This document shows, one piece after another, positions 15,944 through 24,975 of a stretch of 64,000 bases of DNA. This stretch comes from Bog-113 sp963752695 (GTDB taxonomy: Bacteria; Acidobacteriota; Terriglobia; Bryobacterales; Bryobacteraceae). The notes under the pieces are model-generated. The model saw only the letters and a list, made by a program, of their open reading frames with translations. It was not told where the DNA came from and made no database searches. The stretch is from positions 496,001-560,000 of the forward strand of contig CAVVZB010000002.1 of NCBI GenBank assembly GCA_963752695.1. The letters run 5' to 3'. The position numbers were made by a program, and so were the translations under genes. Each line of letters begins with the position of its first letter. Position 1 is the stretch's first letter.

Positions 15944-17479
15944 ATGGATAATTTTGACGATCAATTTTTAGCCGAAAGTCCGCTGGGCATTAACTTCGAC
16001 GAAGAAGCAACTAAGTTCTTCGATCCGGAAGCTGCCGGGGGCGAGCCCGACTTCCTTCATCCGCAACAGCAGCAGGAAGAGTCGATCTACACCGACGACC
16101 CGGTGCGCGTCTACCTGCGCGAAATGGGTGCCGTACCCCTGCTGACGCGGGAAGGCGAAGTCAATCTCGCTCGCCGGATGGAGCGCGGGAAGCTGCGGAT
16201 GCAGAAGGCGATCAGCCGTTCCGCTCTGGTGCAGCAATCGGTAGCCGAGCTCGCTGAGCAAATCAAGAAAGGCGTCGAGGAGCTGGAGAACGTGGCCGAC
16301 CTGGGCGAACCCGAGGAAGGCGCGACCGCAATCGACCCTAAGAAGCTGAACGAAGCCCGCGAGATGTTCCACGCGGTGATCGCCGCCCAGAAAAAGACGC
16401 TACAACTGGCCGAGAAGATCGAGGCCATGCCGCTCAGCATTAAGAAGCCGCGCAAGCGGATGCAGGGCAAAATGAGCCGTGCGCTTGTCGAAACCTCGAT
16501 TGCGATCCGGCGAATTCCGTTCTACCTGAAGCGGTGGAAGGAATTTGCACGCGAAATCGAGATGGCAGTGGACGACCTGGCCCATCTGGATCGCGAGATC
16601 CGAAAAGTGGAAGCGCGAGGCGGCCCCACGGCGGCAACCCGCGTTCGCGAGCTGAAACGCGAAGTTCGCAAACGCGAGGTGATCGCGGGCGCTTCGTTGA
16701 ACGAGCTGAAACATACAACCACCGTCATTCGCCATGGCGAGCAGGAAGCCGAGCGCGCCAAGAAAGATCTGGTGGAAGCCAACCTGCGTCTAGTGGTTTC
16801 GGTCGCCAAGAAATACGTCAATCGCGGACTGCACCTGCTCGACCTGATCCAGGAAGGCAATATCGGCTTAATGCGCGCCGCTGATAAGTTCGAATACCGC
16901 CGGGGATATAAGTTCTCGACGTATGCGACCTGGTGGATTCGACAGGCGATTACCCGGGCCATCGCGGATCAATCGCGGACCATTCGTATTCCGGTGCACA
17001 TGAACGAGAGCATGAACAAGTTTCTGCGTGCCTCGCGTGAGCTCGAAAAAGAATTGGGCCGCACCCCGACCAACGATGAAATCGGCAAGCGCATGGACAT
17101 TCCGGTGGAGAAAGTCCAGAAGCTGAAGACCATCTCGCGCGATCCGGTGTCGCTCGAAACGCCGGTAGGTCGTGATGGCGAGTCGGCTCTTGGCGATTTA
17201 ATCGAGGACCGCTGGGTGGGTTCACCGGTAGATGCGGTGATCGAATCCAACGTGCGCGACGAAACAGCGGGAATTTTGAAGACGCTTTCTCCCAAGGAAG
17301 AGAAGGTGATCCGCTTACGTTTCGGAATCGGTTGTGAACGCGAACACACGCTCGAAGAGATCGGGCAGGAGTTCGACGTGACGCGGGAACGGATTCGCCA
17401 GATCGAAGCCAAAGCCCTTCGGCAACTGAGGGCACCCGAACGTGCACGCCGGCTGCGAGCGTTGATGGCGGCTCGATAG
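15944..17479 (+). CDS. rpoD: Primary sigma factor RpoD
   Basis: About 512 aa. Region 1.2 (DDPVRVYLREMGAVPLLTREGE), a charged non-conserved segment, region 2 (DLVEANLRLVVSVAKKY, LDLIQEGNIGLMRAADKFEYRRGYKFSTYATWWIRQAI), region 3 and region 4.2 (HTLEEIGQEFDVTRERIRQIEAKALRQL) are complete. Only about 50 residues precede region 1.2, so the usual region 1.1 is missing or very short. The ATG at 15944 is preferred over an in-frame start 14 codons upstream because AGGGG lies 9-10 bases before it. The gene is followed by a strong intrinsic terminator. Confidence 0.95.
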   Translation: MDNFDDQFLAESPLGINFDEEATKFFDPEAAGGEPDFLHPQQQQEESIYTDDPVRVYLREMGAVPLLTREGEVNLARRMERGKLRMQKAISRSALVQQSVAELAEQIKKGVEELENVADLGEPEEGATAIDPKKLNEAREMFHAVIAAQKKTLQLAEKIEAMPLSIKKPRKRMQGKMSRALVETSIAIRRIPFYLKRWKEFAREIEMAVDDLAHLDREIRKVEARGGPTAATRVRELKREVRKREVIAGASLNELKHTTTVIRHGEQEAERAKKDLVEANLRLVVSVAKKYVNRGLHLLDLIQEGNIGLMRAADKFEYRRGYKFSTYATWWIRQAITRAIADQSRTIRIPVHMNESMNKFLRASRELEKELGRTPTNDEIGKRMDIPVEKVQKLKTISRDPVSLETPVGRDGESALGDLIEDRWVGSPVDAVIESNVRDETAGILKTLSPKEEKVIRLRFGIGCEREHTLEEIGQEFDVTRERIRQIEAKALRQLRAPERARRLRALMAAR

Positions 17480-17508
17480 TCACGAACGATTCGAGCTTTG
17501 GGAAATCG

Positions 17509-17535
17509 GGGTCTGCTTCGGCAGACCCTTTTTTT
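17509..17535 (+). terminator. Rho-independent terminator after rpoD
   Basis: Perfect 8-bp stem GGGTCTGC/GCAGACCC (17509-17516, 17521-17528) with a TTCG tetraloop and seven T immediately after (17529-17535). This is textbook. The last T bases coincide with the stop codon of the convergent glycosidase gene (17534-17536). Confidence 0.95.
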
Positions 17536-18643
17536 AGTTCTGCTTACCGGTTAACGCGCGGATCAACGCGACCTCCTTCGGATCATAGGGCGTACCGTCC
17601 TTTCGGAAGATATCGTGGAACCAGACTTTCGGTTCTGGCGTTCCCTGTTTCGATCCCCAAGGGAAAATGGTGTTGGTCTTGCCTGCTACAAATCCCCAGC
17701 AAATATTGCCCACGTGGGCATCCTTGAACAACTGCAACTCCGCGTCAAAGGTGCTGCCGCGCGGACGCGCCATCCATTCGGTGAAGATCACCGGACGGCC
17801 GGATAACTTCATGTCCTTGATCATCTGCTCCGTTGTGGATTTATCGGCATACTCGTGCGCGGTGATGATATCGGCGTTATCCCACGCATAACGGTCGATG
17901 TTGGGATAAGCTCCCCAGACATCCACAGAGACAGGTTGCGACGGTTCGGCTTCACGAGCCCATTGGAACACCGACTTCAGAAAAGGGATCGACTTGTCGC
18001 GGTTCTGCTGGGGCGGCCCACCATTGCCCGGCTCGTTATAAAGGTCCCAGAACAAGACGCGCGGATCGTGCCCGAAGCGCTTTAAAACGGCCTGTTCATA
18101 CTGTTTCAGCGGCGCCCAGGTGGACGGATCGTCGACGCGCTTGTAGCCGGGCGCCTGCATCCATCCGGAGTTGTGAACGCCCGGAATCGGGTCGGGCTGT
18201 TTGCCCAATTTGGGTTCGGCATTCCAGCAGTCATCGAACAGCACGAACAGGACTTTGATGTGGTGGCGATCGGCAATGGACAGGAAGTTATCCATGCGAT
18301 CGAGGAAGGCGTTGCCATCCTTTTCCCAGACCAGATTGTGCAGAAAAACTCGGGCGATATTCATGCCAAGCCCTTCTTCCCAGCCCAGTTCGCGGTCGAT
18401 GGTAGCCGGATCGTACGTTTCTTTCTGCCAGAACTCCAGCTCATTAATAGCGGAGCTTGGGATGTAATTGCAGCCTACGAGCCACGGTTGTTTGGCATAC
18501 CAGGCGTTGGCGCGTTCACGCGTCCACTTCCACCCGGATTCGGCGGGTTCGGTTGGACCCAGGTGAGAGGCGCCGAACGAGCAGGTGGCGCTCAGGCAAG
18601 TAATCAAGGAGAGACAAGCGAGCAGGCGTGCGGGTCGGGTCAT
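17534..18643 (-). CDS. Secreted GH5/cellulase-like glycoside hydrolase
   Basis: 369 aa with a signal peptide (MTRPARLLACLSLITCLSAT..., cleaved near residue 25). TIM-barrel glycosidase marks: LYNEPGN with the predicted acid/base Glu204, HEYADK near 263, and FTEW with the predicted nucleophile Glu289. Closest in type to GH5-like 1,4-beta-glycanases and mannanases; the precise substrate is open. It starts 15 bases after the VWA protein's stop and ends inside the bidirectional terminator region. Confidence 0.87.
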   Translation of the reverse strand: MTRPARLLACLSLITCLSATCSFGASHLGPTEPAESGWKWTRERANAWYAKQPWLVGCNYIPSSAINELEFWQKETYDPATIDRELGWEEGLGMNIARVFLHNLVWEKDGNAFLDRMDNFLSIADRHHIKVLFVLFDDCWNAEPKLGKQPDPIPGVHNSGWMQAPGYKRVDDPSTWAPLKQYEQAVLKRFGHDPRVLFWDLYNEPGNGGPPQQNRDKSIPFLKSVFQWAREAEPSQPVSVDVWGAYPNIDRYAWDNADIITAHEYADKSTTEQMIKDMKLSGRPVIFTEWMARPRGSTFDAELQLFKDAHVGNICWGFVAGKTNTIFPWGSKQGTPEPKVWFHDIFRKDGTPYDPKEVALIRALTGKQN

Positions 18644-18658
18644 TTCATCCGCAGACTA

Positions 18659-20776
18659 TCATGGCGCGGGTTGCGCTGCCGCCCCAGCGGCAACCACGAC
18701 GATGGCCGTTCGGGGAAAGGCGAACTTCCTGCCGACTGCGTCCACCACATTCAACTGGCAGGTGTACCGACCAGGAGCCAAAGCGCCCAACGGAGCATCG
18801 ATATTGACGGGAAGGATGCCATCGCCGCGCGGACTCAAACGATTGGCTCGGACGGGCTTCGATTCGAAGACCTTGCGGTCACCTTGATATAGGCCGACGG
18901 TTGCTGAAACGTCGGCAAAACGTACGCCGTTGGGCAGACCTTCGGGAGCGCCAGGATCGTAGACCTCGGCATAGATCAGAAGATCCTGCCCGGGACGGAA
19001 CACGCGAGTGACGTTCGGCACCGTCTTCGTCCCGTCGGTGATCAGCGGGTTCTGGGCCAGTAGCTTCTTGTTGTTTTGAGCGCCCGCAATTTGCGCTTTG
19101 ATGGACTCGCGCTGATTGCTGAGAATCACGCTACTCAGCCGCAGGGCGTTGCCGGAGCCGAGATCGGGAATAGTGAACGCGGATTCGAACGTGCCCGTCT
19201 TCCCTTGTCCATTCTCACGCGCAACAAAGCGTAGACGATACTTACCGGAGGCAAGAGTAAAGCCAGTGTCATATTGGATCTGCTTCCGGCCGACCTCAGT
19301 GGCGACAGTTTGATCGAGCCTTAGAGGAATGGTGTCGCGAACGGCAGATTCCGCGTGTCCTTTGGCGTCAGTCACTTCGGCGGCGAAATCGAGTTCAGTA
19401 GCTGCCTTGGACCGCTTGTTAGTAAAGCTAAGAGCCGAGCCGGGTATCTTGACCGAGACAGGAACAAAATACTTGCCCTTCTGGAGGCGGAAATAATCGA
19501 TCTCGACGGCTAGCGGTAAGTCTGTAAGCGGGTTGTCGCTATTCAGCGCCTGCTGCAAGAGTGCTTCCTTATCGGAACCGTTCATTCGCGCGAAAGAAGT
19601 CGAGCCGTAGTAACCGTCGCGGTAGTTCAGCTTGGGTTTCAGAGCGGCCATGCGGGGGGAAAGCTTGACTTGGATTCTGCGGTAGCGTCCATCTTCCGAA
19701 GCGTTAGTGCTCTGATAGGCCAGAATGTAGTAACTATTCACGTCCTGCTGCACCTGGCGCATGCCGACAGTCAGATCGTTCGAATCGAGAGCGGCTTTAC
19801 CGCCGGTTCCAGAAGCTAGCGAATCTAGCGTTTCCTGCTGATTGAAGAAACTGTCGCGAAGGGATCTTTGACCCGCGCCGCTGTATAAATTGGACCCGAC
19901 CTTTGCCGCCTGGGAGGCATCGCCGCCCGGAGCGCTAGCGGTAAGTCCGCGAGCGTCCACCGGATAGAAAGCGACATTCGAGCGCACCGCGGTGTTGATC
20001 GTGGCGCGCAGTTGGGATTGGTTATCGATTCCGGTCTTCTCGACGCCGGAAGAGAAATAGATGAGCGACTTCTTCTCGGGATAAGGCGCTAGGGCACGCG
20101 CAGCGTCTTCCAGAGCCATCAACTTGAGATCCGTGTTGAAGATGTTGAATTCGGTTTCATCGGCAACGAACTGGCCGCTTTGGTCCTCGGCATCGGCGCC
20201 GGTGTCGGCTTGCCCTGCTAGTTCGCTGCCTTCACCGATGTGCAGTCCTTTAAGATCTGCAATAAGTAAGTCACGGTCGTCAGTGAACTCCCGCAGTGTC
20301 TTGAGGGAGCCGGAGTAAATCATCAAAGAGACAGTGTCGCTGGAGGTCATCTGCGTCGCGACGAACTTCTGCGCGGCATCCACGGAGCGGATTTGCTCGG
20401 GAATGTCCATGCTGGAAAAATCGAAAAGAATGACAATCAGCCGGCGGTCCTGATACTTACTCAACGCGGTTTGCATGTCGAGCGGGGCAGGCTTCTGGAC
20501 TGCGGGCACCGTTGTGCGGGATTGCAGGGCCGGAGTTACGGGCGGCAGCGCTTTAGCGGCCAGTCGCTGCAACTCGACGGTCTGCAAACGCTGGAGCTTA
20601 CCGTCTTCGAAAAGTTGGAAATCGTCCTTGGTGAGGTTCTCTATGGGCTTGCCGTCGCGGCCAGTTACGGAGACGTTCACAACCACCAACCGGACGTCGG
20701 CACGGAATGTTGGGTCTTGCGGGAGCGCCGGTTGCGCGATGACAAAGGCGAGGAGCAACGCAATCGCTGATTTCAA
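18659..20776 (-). CDS. VWFA-related secreted protein
   Basis: 705 aa, signal peptide MKSAIALLLAFVIAQPALPQ. An N-terminal Ig-like strand region (RLVVVNVSVTGRDGKPIENL) precedes a von Willebrand A domain (about 110-370) whose MIDAS motif is D119-F-S121-S-M123 in a LIVILFDFSSM strand. The C-terminal half (about 400-700) is beta-rich, with several Ig/FN3-like repeats (FVPVSVKIPG, GLPNGVRFADVS, GRYTCQLNVVDAVG). This architecture is recurrent in Acidobacteria (VWFA-related domain proteins). Probably exported, with protein-binding roles. It overlaps the receptor gene by 4 bases. Confidence 0.88.
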   Translation of the reverse strand: MKSAIALLLAFVIAQPALPQDPTFRADVRLVVVNVSVTGRDGKPIENLTKDDFQLFEDGKLQRLQTVELQRLAAKALPPVTPALQSRTTVPAVQKPAPLDMQTALSKYQDRRLIVILFDFSSMDIPEQIRSVDAAQKFVATQMTSSDTVSLMIYSGSLKTLREFTDDRDLLIADLKGLHIGEGSELAGQADTGADAEDQSGQFVADETEFNIFNTDLKLMALEDAARALAPYPEKKSLIYFSSGVEKTGIDNQSQLRATINTAVRSNVAFYPVDARGLTASAPGGDASQAAKVGSNLYSGAGQRSLRDSFFNQQETLDSLASGTGGKAALDSNDLTVGMRQVQQDVNSYYILAYQSTNASEDGRYRRIQVKLSPRMAALKPKLNYRDGYYGSTSFARMNGSDKEALLQQALNSDNPLTDLPLAVEIDYFRLQKGKYFVPVSVKIPGSALSFTNKRSKAATELDFAAEVTDAKGHAESAVRDTIPLRLDQTVATEVGRKQIQYDTGFTLASGKYRLRFVARENGQGKTGTFESAFTIPDLGSGNALRLSSVILSNQRESIKAQIAGAQNNKKLLAQNPLITDGTKTVPNVTRVFRPGQDLLIYAEVYDPGAPEGLPNGVRFADVSATVGLYQGDRKVFESKPVRANRLSPRGDGILPVNIDAPLGALAPGRYTCQLNVVDAVGRKFAFPRTAIVVVAAGAAAQPAP

Positions 20777-23700
20777 AACCGGAACCTCATACTTAGGCTG
20801 ACCGAGCGCATGGACGAAGTCGCCAGCGGTGCGCCGTAACTGATCGAATTGATAACCGTGTTGACGTTCGTGTAATTCACATGGTTGAGAAAGTTATTCG
20901 CTTCCAAACGGGCTTCGAGGCGGCGGCGCGATTCACCCAGGTTGAATGACCGTCCAAAGGATAAGTTCGCCGATACTAAGTCCGGGCCAGGGATGGTGTT
21001 TCGTCCGGCGTTGCCGTAGGCGCCAGTAAGAGGGACGGTAAAGGCGGCGAGGTTGAAGAAACCGGTGTCCGACGAGAGGTCCGCGCCGGTGGAATTTGCG
21101 CGCTCACTGCCGATGCCGTTGGTTTGCGCAAGCGCCGCCGTGTTGCCGAGAACGCGGGCTGTCAGCGGTGTTCCTGACTCGGCCGTAATGCCGCCAGTCA
21201 GCTGCCAGTCTTTGAGAAGACGGGCGGTCATGGAGTCAACCGCGAAGTGTGAACCCTGTCCACCGATAGGTGAAGTGAGGGTCCAACTGCCAGTAAGCAA
21301 ATGCCGCCGATCAAAACTAGAAAGTCCGCGGTCGGCCGCGATATCGAGCCAATTCTGCGCTACCGTGTTTCCGACACCGCCGAAGGTAGAGGAATCGTCA
21401 ATCGACTTCGAATAGGTGTAGAAGAGCTGCCAGGACATGCCCTGACGGAAACGCTGCTGGACACGTACCTGGAGCGCGTTGTAGATGGAAACGCCCTCCG
21501 AGGAATTCAAGATGAACCCGATTGCATTACCGAGTTGCCGCCGCTGCTCAGGCGTGAGATTGGCGGCAGGAGATTGGTTCGGTAGAGTCTCCACGTTCAG
21601 ATGCGTTCCCTTAGTGCCGAGGTAGCCCACTTCGGAAACAATGCCATGGCCCCACTCGCTCTGGAGAGCGAGATTCCAAGTTTGCGCGTAGGAGATCTTG
21701 TAGTTCTTCTGGACAGCCAGAGTATTAGTTAAATCCTGGGGAGTGACTGCGGTGAAGGCGTTAGCTAAGGTCAGGATTTCGGCGGCGCTGGTGTTGATGC
21801 TGTATGAGGTGGCGAATGGAGGCTGCTCGGCTAACTGAAGCGCGAACGGGTTATAAGCTTGCGGGTTGTAATAGATGCCATAACCCGCTCGAACGATATT
21901 AGAGCGCCTGAAGTAAGGAACCTTCCAGGCGAGTCCGAAGCGTGGAGAAAAGTCATGATAGTTCGGATTAATTAGACCGGAAGGGAAGCGACCGCTATAA
22001 GGGCCGATGGCACCGGGTGTGACAACGGCAACAGCGGAATAATCCGGAGCAATGTCGAGGTTCGCGATACGGTTGTACTTTTCAGAGAATGGACTGAAGT
22101 ACTCGTAGCGCAATCCATAATCGAGTGTGAGACGTGGGTGGATCTTCCAATCGTCATTAATAAAGGCGGTCCAGACATTTTGGGAGAAGTAAGTATTCGT
22201 GTCTCCGAAGCGGATGGAGCTGGATTGTGGGTTACCGATCAGGAAATCAGCTAGGTCATAACCGGTGCCCATTACCGGTGTTCCGGAAGCGGTAATTTCA
22301 CTTGTGACCAAGCCAGTGAAGTTTTGGGTACCGCGGCCATTCTGGTCGGTTTGGGAGCTAAGATCGTTTCGCTGAAATTGTACGCCCATCGTGTACGAAT
22401 GTTTACCGCGGATCAGGGTCACGTTTTCGCTCCCGCCCTGGCCCTGGTTGCGGGTGAGAACGGGATTGGCGTCGCTCAGAGAGGCGAAGTTGGTGAAGTT
22501 CAGCGTTGGAGGGCCATAGTTCAGGGGATTAGTGGAAGTGCCGGCAATCCCGAGCGCGGCCGCGACATCGGGCCCATTCGCGAAATAAGGAGTCGTCTGA
22601 CTTACATTCCGATTAAACAGAACGCGAGCATTACTGATCAAATGCGGTCCGAAATTACGAGTCCAACTGAGATCGGTACTGAGCCCGTAACCGTGAACGC
22701 GATCGATGAAGCCGAACGACTGTAGGTTCTCGCCGTTGCGGTCCTGAAAAGAGAGGTGGAACGCCAGTCGATCTTTCTTGCCAATATTTCGATCAACCCG
22801 CGCATTCAGGTTGTCGGTATTGGAAATGACAGCGGCATCGTAAAAGTAGTTATTCACCAGACCGGTTGTATTGGGTAACGGGATGTAATTCAACAGGCCG
22901 CGAGCGATCGGGTTAATCAGAGTGTTGGGGATTACGTTACTGGCGAAAGGGGCGTTGGTCAGCGGGTTGAAGATCTGCACGGGCGCCGTTTGATTAGCGC
23001 CGATGCTTTGAACAGCTTGCGAGAAGTCTCCGCCGCGTTCGGCTGCTGTGGGAACCGTTGCGAAATTCGCCTGTGGGTTCTTGGCGCGCGTTCCGAAGTA
23101 ACTGACGAAGAAGGTGGTGTTCGGATCTTTGATGATTTTGGGAATGCTTAAGGGACCGCCGCCGACGAAGCCGAAACGGGTTTGCGCATAAGCGGGCTGG
23201 GCGAGATCGGCCCCGCTCAACGAGTAAGGCTTGGCGTTCAAGGCGGAATTGTTCAGCGTGAAGAAAGCGAGACCGTGGATGGCGGATGGGCGGCGGCGGT
23301 TACCGAACTGCGCGGGACCTTGACGATTTCCGGCGCGCGCTCCGGCACCGCCGAAACCACCGCCGCCTCCGCGTCCTCCAAATCCACCTCCGCCACCCCC
23401 GAATCCACCGAGAGCGCCTGCGCCGCCAAACGGATTCCCGCTTTGTCCGGCGACTCCGCCATTGCCACCGAAACCACCGCCACCGGGCGCACCGAACCCG
23501 CCATCGGGCGCGGCATTTTGGGCCAAGCCCTGACTGAGACTTCCGGAGACGAGAAACGCTTCATTCGAGCCCGTGCCGCCCGATGCCGGTGCAATGGCCG
23601 TGGAGGCAGGTGCGGTTGCGCTGTTGATCTCGGTTTGCAGTTGCGTGTCGCTGGCGCTGGTGGCCCCGCGGTTGGCAAACTGAGCAAGCCGCCGAACCGC

Positions 23701-23994
23701 TTGCGAGGGCGCCAACGTTAGGGAGAAATCGACTGAAGGACCGAGCGGGCCGAGCACGGCAGGCTTAGATTCCGGATTAAAACCGAACATCTCCACATCG
23801 ATGGTTCCCTTGCCCGCGGGCAATTGCGGGAACGCGAACCGGCCATCAGTCGAGGTGGTGGTTGTGAACGCTTGTCCGTTTACCTTGGCAGTGACAGTTG
23901 CGCCAGGGATGGCCTGAGCTCCCGAGCGGACGACGCCGGTCTGAGCGGAGGCCGCCACGGCGGTCAGGAGTAAGCAGGCGGAAGCGCGCAACAC
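20773..23994 (-). CDS. TonB-dependent receptor with carboxypeptidase-like N-terminal domain (Oar-like)
   Basis: 1073-aa outer-membrane protein. Signal peptide (MLRASACLLLTAVAASAQ), carboxypeptidase-regulatory-like beta-sandwich (about 19-90, IPGATVTAKVNGQAFTTTTSTDGRFAFPQLPAG), a strongly Gly-rich stretch (about 160-235), then the plug and a large beta-barrel ending in aromatic SMRFRF. Oar-type receptors occur in large numbers in Acidobacteria; ligands may be carbohydrates or peptides, unknown here. It needs TonB energy. The 4-base overlap with the VWA gene and the glycosidase downstream suggest a polymer-use locus (inference). Confidence 0.9.
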   Translation of the reverse strand: MLRASACLLLTAVAASAQTGVVRSGAQAIPGATVTAKVNGQAFTTTTSTDGRFAFPQLPAGKGTIDVEMFGFNPESKPAVLGPLGPSVDFSLTLAPSQAVRRLAQFANRGATSASDTQLQTEINSATAPASTAIAPASGGTGSNEAFLVSGSLSQGLAQNAAPDGGFGAPGGGGFGGNGGVAGQSGNPFGGAGALGGFGGGGGGFGGRGGGGGFGGAGARAGNRQGPAQFGNRRRPSAIHGLAFFTLNNSALNAKPYSLSGADLAQPAYAQTRFGFVGGGPLSIPKIIKDPNTTFFVSYFGTRAKNPQANFATVPTAAERGGDFSQAVQSIGANQTAPVQIFNPLTNAPFASNVIPNTLINPIARGLLNYIPLPNTTGLVNNYFYDAAVISNTDNLNARVDRNIGKKDRLAFHLSFQDRNGENLQSFGFIDRVHGYGLSTDLSWTRNFGPHLISNARVLFNRNVSQTTPYFANGPDVAAALGIAGTSTNPLNYGPPTLNFTNFASLSDANPVLTRNQGQGGSENVTLIRGKHSYTMGVQFQRNDLSSQTDQNGRGTQNFTGLVTSEITASGTPVMGTGYDLADFLIGNPQSSSIRFGDTNTYFSQNVWTAFINDDWKIHPRLTLDYGLRYEYFSPFSEKYNRIANLDIAPDYSAVAVVTPGAIGPYSGRFPSGLINPNYHDFSPRFGLAWKVPYFRRSNIVRAGYGIYYNPQAYNPFALQLAEQPPFATSYSINTSAAEILTLANAFTAVTPQDLTNTLAVQKNYKISYAQTWNLALQSEWGHGIVSEVGYLGTKGTHLNVETLPNQSPAANLTPEQRRQLGNAIGFILNSSEGVSIYNALQVRVQQRFRQGMSWQLFYTYSKSIDDSSTFGGVGNTVAQNWLDIAADRGLSSFDRRHLLTGSWTLTSPIGGQGSHFAVDSMTARLLKDWQLTGGITAESGTPLTARVLGNTAALAQTNGIGSERANSTGADLSSDTGFFNLAAFTVPLTGAYGNAGRNTIPGPDLVSANLSFGRSFNLGESRRRLEARLEANNFLNHVNYTNVNTVINSISYGAPLATSSMRSVSLSMRFRF

Positions 23995-24043
23995 ACCCGG
24001 AAAGATGGACGATCCCCGGACTAAGTTACCCGGGATCGATCAA

Positions 24044-24970
24044 TTACTTGCTGCTAGCGGGCTGCTCCATCGGAGAGCAGCAGGGAGTTTCCACCGGCTT
24101 CGGTTCCATGAGTTCGGCGCGGGTCAACGTGGGGTCGTAGAGATTCAGCTGCCACTTGCCATCGCGGCCAATCTTGGGTTGTTCGGCGTTCAAGCCGCGC
24201 GCGGTCACGGCCTTGTAGCCTTCGGCAACGCTCGGAACGCCGAGCGCGAGGTGGTTCATCACGCCCAGTTGCTTGGGGCTCGGATTGTGGACGTTGAGCA
24301 TGTACTCCAGCCAATCCGTGCCATCGGGAACGCGCATGTCGACCCAATCGGTGCGGTCATCCTTCATTCCGCCGTGCCAGGTTTCATGGAAGCCAAGGAT
24401 GTCCTTGTAGAGATGGTCGGAGGCGGCGCGATCGGCAACGGTGAAGCCCACGTGGATGATGCGCTTCGAGACGCGCGTGTCGGGCATGAGCTTACCGAAG
24501 TTCGAGGAGTGCAGCGACCCGGGCATGTACTGGACGAACTCGACCGTGTGGCCGTCGGGATCCTTGATGGTGAAGCTGAGGTTCTTATCGAGACCGGTTC
24601 GCAGCGTGGCCGGAACCTGAACGCCTTGGCTAGCGAGGTAGTCGCGCAGCTGCTGGACATTGGTGGTCTCGAACGAGATGTGGGAGAGACGCTCCTGCTG
24701 CGGATCTTTGAGTTCGGGGAAGATCTCGATGTACTGATGATCGTTGACCTTGTAGTAGGTGAGCAGCAGATCGCCGGACGGCTTGTTCAAAGAGAAGTCG
24801 CTGAAGCCGAGTTCTTCGCCATAGAACTTATGAGCGGCTTGCATATCGTCCACGCGCAGCCCGATGTGTGCGACGCCGACGATCGGAGGACGAGTGGGCG
24901 CGGGAGATTGGGCAAGGAGCGGGATGGCGCACGACGCGAGAGCGGGAAGAAGGAAGCGCAGACCGAGCAT
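24044..24970 (-). CDS. Secreted two-domain VOC (glyoxalase-fold) protein
   Basis: 308 aa with signal peptide (MLGLRFLLPALASCAIPLLAQ) and two vicinal-oxygen-chelate domains: VGVAHIGLRVDDMQAAHKFYGEELGF (about 34-60) and IIHVGFTVADRAASDHLYKDILGF (about 170-195), each with metal-ligand-type His/Glu (HTVEFVQY, DWLEYML). Extradiol dioxygenase, glyoxalase or resistance protein cannot be told apart. Export of a VOC protein is less usual. It starts 5 bases after the amidohydrolase stop. Confidence 0.85.
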   Translation of the reverse strand: MLGLRFLLPALASCAIPLLAQSPAPTRPPIVGVAHIGLRVDDMQAAHKFYGEELGFSDFSLNKPSGDLLLTYYKVNDHQYIEIFPELKDPQQERLSHISFETTNVQQLRDYLASQGVQVPATLRTGLDKNLSFTIKDPDGHTVEFVQYMPGSLHSSNFGKLMPDTRVSKRIIHVGFTVADRAASDHLYKDILGFHETWHGGMKDDRTDWVDMRVPDGTDWLEYMLNVHNPSPKQLGVMNHLALGVPSVAEGYKAVTARGLNAEQPKIGRDGKWQLNLYDPTLTRAELMEPKPVETPCCSPMEQPASSK

Positions 24971-24975
24971 GCCGA

